From positions 1-37,560 of the forward strand of contig JAHDEC010000032.1 of assembly GCA_020629035.1 (NCBI GenBank): a stretch of 37,560 bases of DNA. The letters are read 5' to 3'. The DNA comes from Saprospiraceae bacterium (GTDB lineage Bacteria; Bacteroidota; Bacteroidia; Chitinophagales; Saprospiraceae). Of the stretch, positions 23,671 to 32,536 are shown piece after piece. Both the position numbers and the translations under genes were made by a program. Numbering within the stretch: the first letter of the stretch is position 1; every line of letters starts with the position of its first letter. Below the pieces are notes generated by a model. It saw nothing but the letters and a program-made list of their open reading frames with translations. It searched no databases and was not told where the DNA came from.

Positions 23671-25302
23671 ATGTCAAAGTATATTTTACCCTTTTTATTT
23701 GCAAGTCTATTATTTGCATGTAATCAAGATCCGAGCACAAAACCATTTATAGTACCTCCAGCTCCAAGCTTAGATTTGGACAATGCGCGTATTTATCTAC
23801 AAACCTTATCATCAGATGCTTTTGAAGGAAGGATGCCTTGCACGACAGGTGAAGAAAAAACCACAGCTTTTATTGCCGATGAATTGAAGAAGATTGGTTT
23901 AAAGCCGGGAAATGGAGATTCCTATTTCCAAGAAGTAGGTTTAGTCGATATTACAGGTTTTCCTGCTAAAGAAATGACCATTAGAACACCTGCGAAAGAG
24001 ATGAATTTAACCTTAAGCAAAGACTTTATGATTCATTCTGAGAGGCTGCAGGAAGAAGTAAGCGTAGAAGATTCTGAGTTGGTTTTCTGTGGTTATGGGA
24101 TCGTTGATAAAGAGCGTGGCTGGAATGACTATGAGGGTATCGATATGAAAGGTAAAACCGCAGTCATCCTAATTAACGATCCAGGTTATGGAGGCGATGA
24201 TTCCACATTTTTTAAGGGAGATACCATGACTTACTTTGGTAGATGGACTTATAAATATGATGAGGCTGATCGACAAGGAGCAGATGGATTGATTATCATT
24301 CATGAGACCAATATGGCCGGTTATCCTTGGTTTGTGGTGGAAAGCAGTTGGAGTGGAACCCAGCAAGGTTTGACAGGAATCGATCGATCTAAAGATTGCG
24401 GTATTAAAGGCTTTATTACGTTAGACCAGGCTAAGGCTCTTTTTGAAAATACGGGCCATAATTTAACGGATATGTTTAAAGCTGCTAGAAAACCTGGGTT
24501 TAAACCGGTGCCACTAAACAGTACCATAAATATGTCCTTACGGAGTGAGGTGAAAGAATGTAAGTCCAATAATGTAGTTGCCTATATAGAAGGAGAAGAA
24601 GCTCCAGAGGAGTACATCATTTATACGGCACATTGGGATCATCTAGGGGTCGGGAAAGTAGTGGAGAACGATAGTATTTATAATGGTGCATTGGATAATG
24701 CCTCAGGGACTGCCACGGTTTTAGGTATAGCTATGGCATTTGCTGAAGCAAAAGATAAACCTAAGCGTTCGGTAGTGTTTTTATTTGTGACGGCAGAAGA
24801 ACAAGGATTGCTTGGCTCTGAATATTATGCAGAAAAACCTTTGTTTAAACCCGCTAATACCATTTGTAATTTAAACATGGATGGCGTAAACCCAATGGGA
24901 AAAATGAAAGATCTAACCATAGTCGGTATGGGACATTCGACAATGGATGATATTGCAGCTGAGGAAGCTAAAAAACAAGGAAGATATATTGCCAAAGAGC
25001 AAAATGCCGAGAAGGGATATTTCTTCAGATCTGACCATTTTAATTTTGCCAAGATTGGTATTCCTTGTTTATATGCAGAAGGGACTTATGAGCACGCAGA
25101 GAAAGGAATAGAATATGCAAAAGAGTTTGCGGAGACTTATGTAAATCAGCGATATCATGCACCATCAGATGAGTATGATGCTGAAGAATGGAATATGGGT
25201 GGAATGGAACAAGATGGACAGTTTTATCTTAATGTTGGTTGGCGAATAGCTAACTCTGGAGAAGTACCTGTATGGAAGATGGGTAGTTCGTTTAAGCGAT
25301 AG
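23671..25302 (+). CDS. M28-family zinc peptidase lipoprotein with PA insert
   Basis: Exported metallopeptidase of 543 residues with lipobox L-F-A-C (Cys17). The M28 fold is split: residues 35-105, then a protease-associated (PA) domain at about 110-290, then the catalytic part at 300-540. Zinc-site residues seen: His321 (T-A-H-W-D-H-L-G), Asp342 (G-A-L-D-N-A-S-G), Glu376/377 (T-A-E-E-Q-G), Asp404 (N-M-D-G-V-N-P) and a C-terminal His in Y-H-A-P-S-D-E-Y. The R-S-D-H-F-N-F stretch is also present. It probably acts on peptides in the periplasm or at the surface. It follows the LytTR gene by 62 bp and is ended by a strong terminator. Compared with the M28-PDZ peptidase at 17432 it has PA instead of PDZ, so the two may differ in substrate choice. 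Confidence 0.94.
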   Translation: MSKYILPFLFASLLFACNQDPSTKPFIVPPAPSLDLDNARIYLQTLSSDAFEGRMPCTTGEEKTTAFIADELKKIGLKPGNGDSYFQEVGLVDITGFPAKEMTIRTPAKEMNLTLSKDFMIHSERLQEEVSVEDSELVFCGYGIVDKERGWNDYEGIDMKGKTAVILINDPGYGGDDSTFFKGDTMTYFGRWTYKYDEADRQGADGLIIIHETNMAGYPWFVVESSWSGTQQGLTGIDRSKDCGIKGFITLDQAKALFENTGHNLTDMFKAARKPGFKPVPLNSTINMSLRSEVKECKSNNVVAYIEGEEAPEEYIIYTAHWDHLGVGKVVENDSIYNGALDNASGTATVLGIAMAFAEAKDKPKRSVVFLFVTAEEQGLLGSEYYAEKPLFKPANTICNLNMDGVNPMGKMKDLTIVGMGHSTMDDIAAEEAKKQGRYIAKEQNAEKGYFFRSDHFNFAKIGIPCLYAEGTYEHAEKGIEYAKEFAETYVNQRYHAPSDEYDAEEWNMGGMEQDGQFYLNVGWRIANSGEVPVWKMGSSFKR

Positions 25303-25323
25303 AGCTCAGCTAGAAAATCAAAT

Positions 25324-25363
25324 AAAAAGCGCTTTCTCAATGCTGTAGATAGCGCTTTTTTTT
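25324..25363 (+). terminator. Rho-independent terminator after the M28-PA peptidase
   Basis: A perfect 10-bp inverted repeat, AAAAAGCGCT at 25324-25333 and AGCGCTTTTT at 25351-25360, encloses a 17-nt loop and runs into more T residues. It lies 21 bp after the stop codon. A-rich on one side and T-rich on the other, it could act in both directions, but no gene approaches from the right. Confidence 0.85.
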
Positions 25364-25480
25364 ATTCCCTTTGGTAAGTCTATTAAGACCGATTATACAA
25401 TTGGCAAGCAACAGAGTTTAATTCGTGTATACCTTTACATCAGAAAATTTAGCTGTTTTATTAACCTCAAATGCTTGACT

Positions 25481-27046
25481 ATGAAAACCTATTTATTCTT
25501 TATTTTTTTTGCCACTATTCAATTAAGTGTTGCGCAAAATATAGAAATACCTGACCCTAATTTTAAGGCCTATCTTTTATCGCTAGAGGATGTGAATCTA
25601 AATGGAGATGGTGAAATCCAAGATGAAGAAGCATCTCTCGTGATTAATATTTTTGCAAACGAATTAGAGATTACAAGTTTAGAAGGTATTCAGCATTTCC
25701 CAAATTTGTCAATTTTAGATGTGGGATTCAATAGCATTATGGAAATTGATATAAGCCAAAATAGCAAGTTGTATAGGCTCAGTTGCCACAATAATCTTAT
25801 CTCCAATATAGATTTAAGTGCTAATCCAGAAATACAAGACCTTAATCTTACTAATAATGTAGATTTAGCTAATATAGACTTAACTGAAAACACAAAGATT
25901 TCTGAATTACGTTTATCCAATTGCTCCTTAACTTCAGTCGATGTTTCGCATTTAGAAAATTTAGAAATAGTAAATGTTGGGATAAACAATTTAAATACAA
26001 TTGACGTAAGCAATAATTTAAAACTAACATCACTTTCTCTACAAGAAAACAATTTATCCTCTTTAAATCTGTCTAATAACCTTTTGTTAGAAAATCTATA
26101 CGTTGGTGAAAATTTGTTGAGCGAATTAAACTTATCCAACTTAGCTTACCTTCGAATACTTAACGCCAAAGAGAATCAACTTCTAAATTTAGATCTCTCC
26201 AATAATCCAGCATTGGAACTCGTCTATATACAGGACAATCAAATCAATGAAATAATTTTTAATAATAATGGGAAGATTAAAACTTTGCGTGTCAATATTA
26301 ATCAACTAGATGAACTAGACTTAGCATCATTAGAAAATTTAGAAAACTTTTTTGCCAGCAACAATCTAATATCAAACATTGACTTGACTAACAACAAAAA
26401 CTTACTCAAACTCAAGATGGAAAGTAATTTGTTGTCAACTATCGATTTTTCTGAAAATCAGAAACTAAATGAAATTTACCTATCCTATAACTCAATTCAC
26501 ACTTTAGACCTAGGGACTAAAGATTCGCTAAGTCACTTAATCTTATTTGAAAATACAATATCAGCATTAGATTTAAGTAGCTATACCGATTTAAGAAGAT
26601 TGGATTGTAGACTTAATGACTTGGAGCGTTTAAATGTAGCAAACGGTGCCAATGAAATGTTGTCATTTTTCAGGTGTAATCAAAATGACTCTTTGTTTTG
26701 TATTCAGATAGATGAAGGTTTTGATTGGGAAAATACCATTCAAGACTGGCAAAAGGATGATGATGCAGAATACAACGGTGATTGTAATCCAGTTTCTTCG
26801 ACCATTTCATCAGCAATAGAATTTAGAATCTACCCAAATCCATGCAAAGATCATCTAACTATTATGCACTCTGATAATGGATTATTCAATGTCGATATTT
26901 ATAACAACATTGGACAAATAATATACTCAGTAGAAGAATTTAAAGCACATCATAAATTAGATCTAACTGAACTAAGAGCAGGAACTTATTTTCTAAATAT
27001 AAAGTCAGCAAGAATCAATATCACTAAAAAATTAATTGTGGAATAA
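25481..27046 (+). CDS. Secreted leucine-rich-repeat protein with T9SS sorting domain
   Basis: A 521-residue secreted protein from the ATG at 25481 (a TTG two codons earlier is less likely). The signal peptide covers about residues 1-19 (S-V-A-Q). A short N-terminal block with an acidic loop (N-L-N-G-D-G-E-I-Q) precedes about fifteen short leucine-rich repeats of roughly 21 residues, such as L-N-L-S-N-N, spanning about 55-390. The C-terminus (about 447-521) is a type A T9SS sorting domain: F-R-I-Y-P-N-P, then D-I-Y-N-N-I-G-Q, and final A-G-T-Y-F-L-N-I. LRRs bind proteins and T9SS cargo is delivered to the surface or released, so adhesion or ligand capture is likely. It stands alone between a terminator and transketolase. 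Confidence 0.92.
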   Translation: MKTYLFFIFFATIQLSVAQNIEIPDPNFKAYLLSLEDVNLNGDGEIQDEEASLVINIFANELEITSLEGIQHFPNLSILDVGFNSIMEIDISQNSKLYRLSCHNNLISNIDLSANPEIQDLNLTNNVDLANIDLTENTKISELRLSNCSLTSVDVSHLENLEIVNVGINNLNTIDVSNNLKLTSLSLQENNLSSLNLSNNLLLENLYVGENLLSELNLSNLAYLRILNAKENQLLNLDLSNNPALELVYIQDNQINEIIFNNNGKIKTLRVNINQLDELDLASLENLENFFASNNLISNIDLTNNKNLLKLKMESNLLSTIDFSENQKLNEIYLSYNSIHTLDLGTKDSLSHLILFENTISALDLSSYTDLRRLDCRLNDLERLNVANGANEMLSFFRCNQNDSLFCIQIDEGFDWENTIQDWQKDDDAEYNGDCNPVSSTISSAIEFRIYPNPCKDHLTIMHSDNGLFNVDIYNNIGQIIYSVEEFKAHHKLDLTELRAGTYFLNIKSARINITKKLIVE

Positions 27047-27143
27047 ACTGTGGATACTTTTTTACAGAATTAGTCTAGCTTTTCAATCTAAGGACTTATC
27101 ATTGCATCATATTTGATTTTATCATATATAAAAACCAATAAGC

Positions 27144-29183
27144 ATGATGAGCCATTCTGATCTTTCCCTAAAGTCAGCTGATACTATTCGAGTACTTTCA
27201 GCCTCCATGGTAGAAAAAGCCAATTCTGGCCACCCAGGTGGTCCGATGGGAGGAGCAGATTTTGTCCATATATTATATTCTGAATACATGGTCTATGATC
27301 CTAATGACATGGCTTGGGAGTTAAGAGATCGATTTTACCTCGATGCTGGTCATATGTCAGCCATGCTTTATGGTCAATTAGCCTTAGTGGGTACCTACTC
27401 GATGGACGATTTAAAATCATTTAGACAATGGGGTAGCGTTACTCCAGGTCACCCAGAGGTTGATTTTAAGAGAGGGATTGAGAATACATCTGGACCGCTA
27501 GGTCTAGGTCATGCCTTCGGTGCAGGTTCTGCAGTAGCGGAGCGGTTTTTACAGGCCAGATTTGGAGATGTAGTTGCCCACAAAACCTACATGTACATTT
27601 CGGATGGTGGAGTTCAAGAAGAGATTTCGCAAGGTGTAGGTAGAATAGCTGGAACATTAGGTCTCGGGAATATTATCATGTTTTATGATGCAAATGATAT
27701 TCAACTATCTACCACTGTTGATGAAGTAACAACTGAGGATACTGCTATGAAGTACGAGTCTTGGGGTTGGCACGTTATAACCATCGATGGGAATGACCAT
27801 GACTCAATAAGAAAAGCCTTAGACGTATCGATAGCAGAGACTGATAAGCCGAGTCTGATCATTGGAAAAACAATTATGGGTAAAGGGGTCGTTAAAGAAG
27901 ATGCATCCAATTATGAAGGTGAAGTAGAATTACATGGGAAGCCACTGAGTAAAAGTAATGCATCCTACCCAGAAACGATAAAGAATTTAGGGGCTGACCC
28001 TAGCAATCCATTTGTTATCCCATCAGAGGTTGCTAAGCATTATCAAGCTTGTATGGCCGAGCGATTAGCTGCGGCAGAAGTGAGAAAAAAGAGGTACAGT
28101 GAATGGGTGTCTGCTGAGACTGAAATGCATGCAAAGTATGAGCGTTTTCTAAATAAAGAAACATCTCATTTAGATTATAAAGCCATAGAACAAAAGCAAA
28201 ACATTGCTAGCAGGAATGCATCGGGTGCAGTCCTTTCTTATTTAGCCGATAATCTTGAGAATTTAATCGTATCATCAGCGGATTTAAGTAATAGCGATAA
28301 GACTGAAGCATTTCTCAAGAAGTCTTCTGCCTTTACAAAAGGTGACTTTTCAGGTGGTTTTTTTCAGGCTGGAGTTGCAGAGTTAACTATGGCTGCAATG
28401 TGCACAGGTATGGCGCTTCACGGTGGAGTTATTCCAGTTTGTGCTACCTTTTTTGCCTTTTCTGACTATATGAAGCCTGCGATAAGAGTGGCTGCTTTAA
28501 TGGAGCAGCAAGTTATATTTTTATGGACACATGATGCCTTTAGAGTAGGAGAGGATGGTCCTACCCATCAGCCTATCGAGCAAGAAGCTCAATTGAGATT
28601 ACTTGAGAAATTAAAGAATCATTCTGGTGTAAATAGTTTGCTAGCTTTAAGACCAGCCGATGCTCATGAGACTACCCACTGTTGGAAATTAGCATTAGAT
28701 AATAAGCAAACTCCAAGTGGTTTAATTCTATCGCGCCAAAATATCAATGACCTTCCTGGACTCGTTAAGAATTTGCGTTTTGCGGAGGCTAAAGAAGCAA
28801 GAAAGGGTGCATACATTGTAAAGCTATCGGAAGGAACTCCAGATGTTGTCTTAGTTGCCAACGGGTCTGAAGTGTCGACCTTATTTGATGCAGAAAAAAT
28901 ACTAGCTAAAGAAGGCCTTAAATGCCAAATAGTTTCTGTTCCATCAGAAGGCTTGTTCAGGACCCAATCCAAAGAATACCAAGCTTCTATATTGCCTGCT
29001 GATATACCAAGGTTTGGCTTAACTGCTGGTTTGCCGGTTAATTTGGAATCCCTTGTTGGAGAAAATGGCAAGGTACATGGAGTAGATCATTTTGGATACT
29101 CAGCACCTTACACTGTGCTGGATCAAAAATTCGGATTTACTGGCGAGAATGTTGCCGAACAGGTGAAATCATTGTTGGCCTAA
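27144..29183 (+). CDS. tkt: Transketolase
   Basis: Thiamine-diphosphate enzyme of the non-oxidative pentose-phosphate pathway that transfers two-carbon ketol units between sugar phosphates. It has 679 residues, the usual full length. The N-terminal signature is N-S-G-H-P-G-G-P-M-G near 29-38. The ThDP-binding motif is S-D-G-G-V-Q-E-E rather than the common GDG form. The pyrimidine domain has a Glu in G-V-A-E-L-T-M for cofactor activation, and H-D-A-F-R-V-G-E-D-G-P-T-H-Q-P carries conserved substrate-binding His residues. The C-terminal domain follows from about 540. Two adjacent ATGs (27144, 27147) are possible starts. It is monocistronic as far as can be seen. Confidence 0.96.
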   Translation: MMSHSDLSLKSADTIRVLSASMVEKANSGHPGGPMGGADFVHILYSEYMVYDPNDMAWELRDRFYLDAGHMSAMLYGQLALVGTYSMDDLKSFRQWGSVTPGHPEVDFKRGIENTSGPLGLGHAFGAGSAVAERFLQARFGDVVAHKTYMYISDGGVQEEISQGVGRIAGTLGLGNIIMFYDANDIQLSTTVDEVTTEDTAMKYESWGWHVITIDGNDHDSIRKALDVSIAETDKPSLIIGKTIMGKGVVKEDASNYEGEVELHGKPLSKSNASYPETIKNLGADPSNPFVIPSEVAKHYQACMAERLAAAEVRKKRYSEWVSAETEMHAKYERFLNKETSHLDYKAIEQKQNIASRNASGAVLSYLADNLENLIVSSADLSNSDKTEAFLKKSSAFTKGDFSGGFFQAGVAELTMAAMCTGMALHGGVIPVCATFFAFSDYMKPAIRVAALMEQQVIFLWTHDAFRVGEDGPTHQPIEQEAQLRLLEKLKNHSGVNSLLALRPADAHETTHCWKLALDNKQTPSGLILSRQNINDLPGLVKNLRFAEAKEARKGAYIVKLSEGTPDVVLVANGSEVSTLFDAEKILAKEGLKCQIVSVPSEGLFRTQSKEYQASILPADIPRFGLTAGLPVNLESLVGENGKVHGVDHFGYSAPYTVLDQKFGFTGENVAEQVKSLLA

Positions 29184-29371
29184 ATCCCCTCTATTTACAG
29201 CGGAACTATTTTCATAGTTTATCTGGTTTTTCAGAATAAGTGATACTCATTCATTTAGTCCTATAAATCCAGTGGTTTGTCCTATAAAAACATAGTTTGA
29301 ACAGAAAAACGACGCTAGTTGTAACTTTTGTGCATCTAGAAAAGTATTCTCTATATAAGTCCAAACAAACT

Positions 29372-31753
29372 ATGAAACAACTTCTATTACTAGGCTCTTT
29401 TTTATTGTACACTTTTTCGCCAATTATGGGTCAGACAACCATTGGTGGAGAAGTACAAGATGAAGGAAATCAGCCTGTCCATTTTGCGACGGTAGCCTTA
29501 TACCAATCTTCTGATAGCACCTATGTGGATGCTCAGACAACAGAAGAAGATGGAAGTTTCAACTTCAAAGATGTAGAGCAAGGCAACTATTATTTACAGA
29601 CAACTATGCTAGGTTTTGCAGATCAATTGACTGACTTGACTATACCCTTGTCAAGTCCACTAATGATTATGCTGAGCCAAGATGTTAATTTGCTGACTAC
29701 TGTGGAAATCACAGCTAAAAAACCACTACTCGAGCAGAAAGCTGATCGTTTAGTGGTCAATGTAGAAGAAAATCTCACAGGATTAAATGGCAACGTATTA
29801 AGTGTATTAAAAAAGGTTCCCGGCTTGTTGATCATTGGAGATCAGGTGAAAATGGAAGGGTCAAATACACCAAATATTTTAATTAATGGTAAATCGACTC
29901 AGTATATGGATGTGCAGTCTTTGCTCAAAGACATGCCAGCTGATAACATTAAGAAAATCGAAGTAATCCATCAACCTGGAGCTGAATTCGATGCAGAAGG
30001 AACAGGTGCTATCTTAAATATAATACTGAAAAAAAACAACCTCTTCGGAACAAATGGGAATGTGAGAGCTGGAGTTGCTAATGGAGAAAACTGGAAATAT
30101 ACTAGCTCAGTAAATCTTAGTCATTATCAGGGTAATTTAAATGTCAATGCAGGCTTATCCTATAAAAACTATCCATACTGGGAAAGTAATGACATTACCA
30201 GAAGGATCCAAGACACGACCTTTACACAGGTTTCTGATGATCCTGGTTTTGGAGAAAGTTGGCGTGGAAATTTATCCTTGGATTATCACATTACAGATAG
30301 ACATTCTGTAGGAATACAAACCAGATACATTAATTGGTCTGGTAACAACGCAATAACAACAAATACAGAGGTTGATTATAATACGCCATTAAAACAAAAT
30401 TTGAGTCTCCTGACAGATAACTCATCTGATGAGATCTGGAGATTGCGTTCTGTTAACCCATACTATACCTACAATATCGATACAAGCGGCCAGAAAATAG
30501 AATTTGATGTTAATTACTCGACGATTGTCAATGATGGGGAATCTATTTTAACAACAACTGAAGTAGATGAGAATTATATCTTGCCAAGACAAAAATATGA
30601 TCAACCAGGTTCGACTAATATTTATGCAAGTAAGCTTGATTATACCTTACCTCTTAATAACGACTTAACCATCAGTGCAGGAGCAAAATATAGTTCAGCA
30701 GCATTGGACAATGATCTAAAAGCCCTAAATGAAGGCGCAGAAGGTAATTTTAGATTAGATACGTTTAACTCGAATCATTTTTTATTTGATGAAGTCATTT
30801 TTGCAGCCTACTCTAAAATCAATTTTCAGCTAGATAAATGGTCTGGTACAGCAGGTTTGCGCTATGAAGACAGTCATTCAGAAGGTTATTCTATAACTAT
30901 AGATGAACGTATTACAAGGGACATTAAAAAACTATTTCCAAGCTTTAGTTTATCTCGTGAAATATCAGGACCTCTAGCAGCTTCAGTAGCGTATAGTTAT
31001 CGTATAAATAGACCTAGATATTCCAATCTAAATCCTTTTGTTTATTATTTAGATGCTTTTACTTTTCTGCAAGGTAACCCTATGTTGAGGCCTGCCTTTG
31101 CTCACAGTTTTAAATTTAATTTAATGTTTGAGAAACAACCTTTCTTTAATATTGAATACAAAGATGTTACGGATGTAATGACTGATTTAACACAACAAAA
31201 TGATGCAACTGGGGAAACCAACCTTAGCACCTTTAACCTTGAATCATTCAAGAACCTAAATATCAGTTTATACTTCCCACTTGATTTTATACCTCGGGCT
31301 TCTGGTGTTGGTGGAGTGATAGCTAACAATAATATCTATGATTCTGAGTACCTAAACGCAGTATTATATCGACAACAATGGGATTTTACTGGATTTATTC
31401 AGACGGAATGGACTTTACCTTATAAGATAATGGGTGAATTGTCAGCTTGGTATAACAGTGGAGGAATTGAGGGAATTATAGATGCGGAATATTTATACGG
31501 AGTAGATGTGGGTGTAGCAAAGAAGTTTTTAGATGATAAACTGAGAGTGAATGTTGGAATTGAAAATATTCTCGCAAAATATATGACGGCCAACATCAAT
31601 TACGAAAACATGGATTTGTCTATATATAATCAATGGGATGGTCCAGTATACAATCTTGAATTAAGTTATAAGTTCGGTAATCAACATATGAAATCAGTGC
31701 AGAAGAAAAAAAGCAGTGCATCTGATGTGTTAAATCGAGCACAGAGAAACTAA
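29372..31753 (+). CDS. TonB-dependent outer-membrane barrel protein
   Basis: An outer-membrane receptor of 793 residues from the ATG at 29372. The frame is open to a TTG at 29297, but a signal peptide (about 1-22, M-K-Q-L...I-M-G-Q) begins at the ATG. Residues about 24-105 form a carboxypeptidase-regulatory-like domain (T-I-G-G-E-V-Q-D-E-G...T-E-E-D-G-S-F). A plug domain follows at about 120-225, with I-L-I-N-G-K-S-T and a helix P-A-D-N-I-K-K-I-E-V-I. The rest is a beta barrel of the type found with this plug in Bacteroidota. No SusD partner lies beside it, so it is not an obvious polysaccharide locus. The substrate is unknown; peptides, metals and siderophores are family options. A terminator overlaps the convergent gene just downstream. 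Confidence 0.92.
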   Translation: MKQLLLLGSFLLYTFSPIMGQTTIGGEVQDEGNQPVHFATVALYQSSDSTYVDAQTTEEDGSFNFKDVEQGNYYLQTTMLGFADQLTDLTIPLSSPLMIMLSQDVNLLTTVEITAKKPLLEQKADRLVVNVEENLTGLNGNVLSVLKKVPGLLIIGDQVKMEGSNTPNILINGKSTQYMDVQSLLKDMPADNIKKIEVIHQPGAEFDAEGTGAILNIILKKNNLFGTNGNVRAGVANGENWKYTSSVNLSHYQGNLNVNAGLSYKNYPYWESNDITRRIQDTTFTQVSDDPGFGESWRGNLSLDYHITDRHSVGIQTRYINWSGNNAITTNTEVDYNTPLKQNLSLLTDNSSDEIWRLRSVNPYYTYNIDTSGQKIEFDVNYSTIVNDGESILTTTEVDENYILPRQKYDQPGSTNIYASKLDYTLPLNNDLTISAGAKYSSAALDNDLKALNEGAEGNFRLDTFNSNHFLFDEVIFAAYSKINFQLDKWSGTAGLRYEDSHSEGYSITIDERITRDIKKLFPSFSLSREISGPLAASVAYSYRINRPRYSNLNPFVYYLDAFTFLQGNPMLRPAFAHSFKFNLMFEKQPFFNIEYKDVTDVMTDLTQQNDATGETNLSTFNLESFKNLNISLYFPLDFIPRASGVGGVIANNNIYDSEYLNAVLYRQQWDFTGFIQTEWTLPYKIMGELSAWYNSGGIEGIIDAEYLYGVDVGVAKKFLDDKLRVNVGIENILAKYMTANINYENMDLSIYNQWDGPVYNLELSYKFGNQHMKSVQKKKSSASDVLNRAQRN

Positions 31754-31786
31754 AGCTGGAGAGCTTTAAGTTTGTTTGGTTAATAT

Positions 31787-32353
31787 TTAGTGAGGGGAGT
31801 GGAGACTTCCCTCATTTTTATTTAATATCCATTGTTCTTTTAAAATACCATAACTAACTGAGTCATAATATTCCCCATTAACAATTCTTGCCTTCCTGTA
31901 ACAAGCTTCTTGGTCCATCCCTAATTTGGCTGCAAGCTTTATCATTCCATAATTCCCGGACCAGCTTGTAAGGCCTATGCGTACAAGTTCAGGAAATGTA
32001 TTGAAAATATGATCTATCCATAAGTTTAGAGCCTGAAGCCCTATTCCTTTTGACCAATGTTGTTTTTCGTAAATAGCTATTCCTATTTCTAACCAATGGG
32101 TTTCCTTGGACCTCCAATAATAACTCACTTCACCAATCATTGCTTTATTTTCTATGTTAATAAATCTTCTATTGAGGATATGACCATTGGCTTCGATTTC
32201 ACTACTCATTTGTTTTTCTTTTCTTTTCAATGCTGCCTTATCGTCTTTCACGAAATATGGTCCATTAAAGACTTGATAATCATGGTTTGCCGATTGCCAA
32301 AACATATAAGTTGCCAAATTTTGGGAGTTAATTTTAGCCAATGTTAGCTTCAT
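31787..32353 (-). CDS. GNAT-family acetyltransferase (RimJ/RimL-like)
   Basis: A 188-residue cytoplasmic acetyltransferase that uses acetyl-CoA to modify an amine, possibly a protein N-terminus or a small molecule. Features: a strand/helix start typical of RimL-like proteins, I-G-E-V-S-Y-Y in the central sheet, then W-L-E-I-G-I-A-I and Q-H-W-S-K-G-I-G-L-Q-A-L, which holds the acetyl-CoA-binding (Q/R)xxGxG/A turn. The sequence N-Y-G-M-I-K-L-A-A-K-L-G-M follows, as in this branch. The last ten residues are encoded across the terminator hairpin of the convergent TonB-receptor gene. It is divergent from the giant repeat protein gene. Confidence 0.9.
   Translation of the reverse strand: MKLTLAKINSQNLATYMFWQSANHDYQVFNGPYFVKDDKAALKRKEKQMSSEIEANGHILNRRFINIENKAMIGEVSYYWRSKETHWLEIGIAIYEKQHWSKGIGLQALNLWIDHIFNTFPELVRIGLTSWSGNYGMIKLAAKLGMDQEACYRKARIVNGEYYDSVSYGILKEQWILNKNEGSLHSPH
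31791..31822 (+). terminator. Terminator of the TonB receptor gene, embedded in the GNAT 3' end
   Basis: A 10-bp stem, TGAGGGGAGT at 31791-31800 and ACTTCCCTCA at 31805-31814 with one G-T wobble, has a 4-nt GGAG loop and is followed by TTTTTATTT. It is oriented to stop the receptor transcript but lies inside the last codons of the convergent acetyltransferase. A smaller perfect hairpin (TAAAGCT/AGCTTTA at 31751-31768) starts at the receptor stop codon. Confidence 0.8.
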
Positions 32354-32487
32354 CCATTTTTCATTAAATATTATAAATTAATTATATAAATAAAATTACT
32401 AAGACATATTATACTGCTATTAAATTAATTACACATTAAATTTCATAGTTATTTAATAGTTTATAGTTATATATTATAAATAAATTA

Positions 32488-32495
32488 TATATTTG
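32488..32495 (+). promoter_or_regulatory. Candidate -7 box upstream of the giant repeat protein
   Basis: TATATTTG fits TAnnTTTG and lies 41 bp before the ATG at 32537, in a 183-bp very AT-rich gap divergent from the GNAT gene. No -33 TTG is seen at the right spacing, so this is a motif match only. Confidence 0.3.
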
Positions 32496-32536
32496 AATGT
32501 TTTTATTAATACTAAGCAAGGCAAATAACTCAGACT

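Noticed and set aside
29297-29371. Upstream TTG start for the TonB receptor
   Set aside because: The signal peptide begins at the ATG at 29372; the added 25 residues are polar and would bury it.
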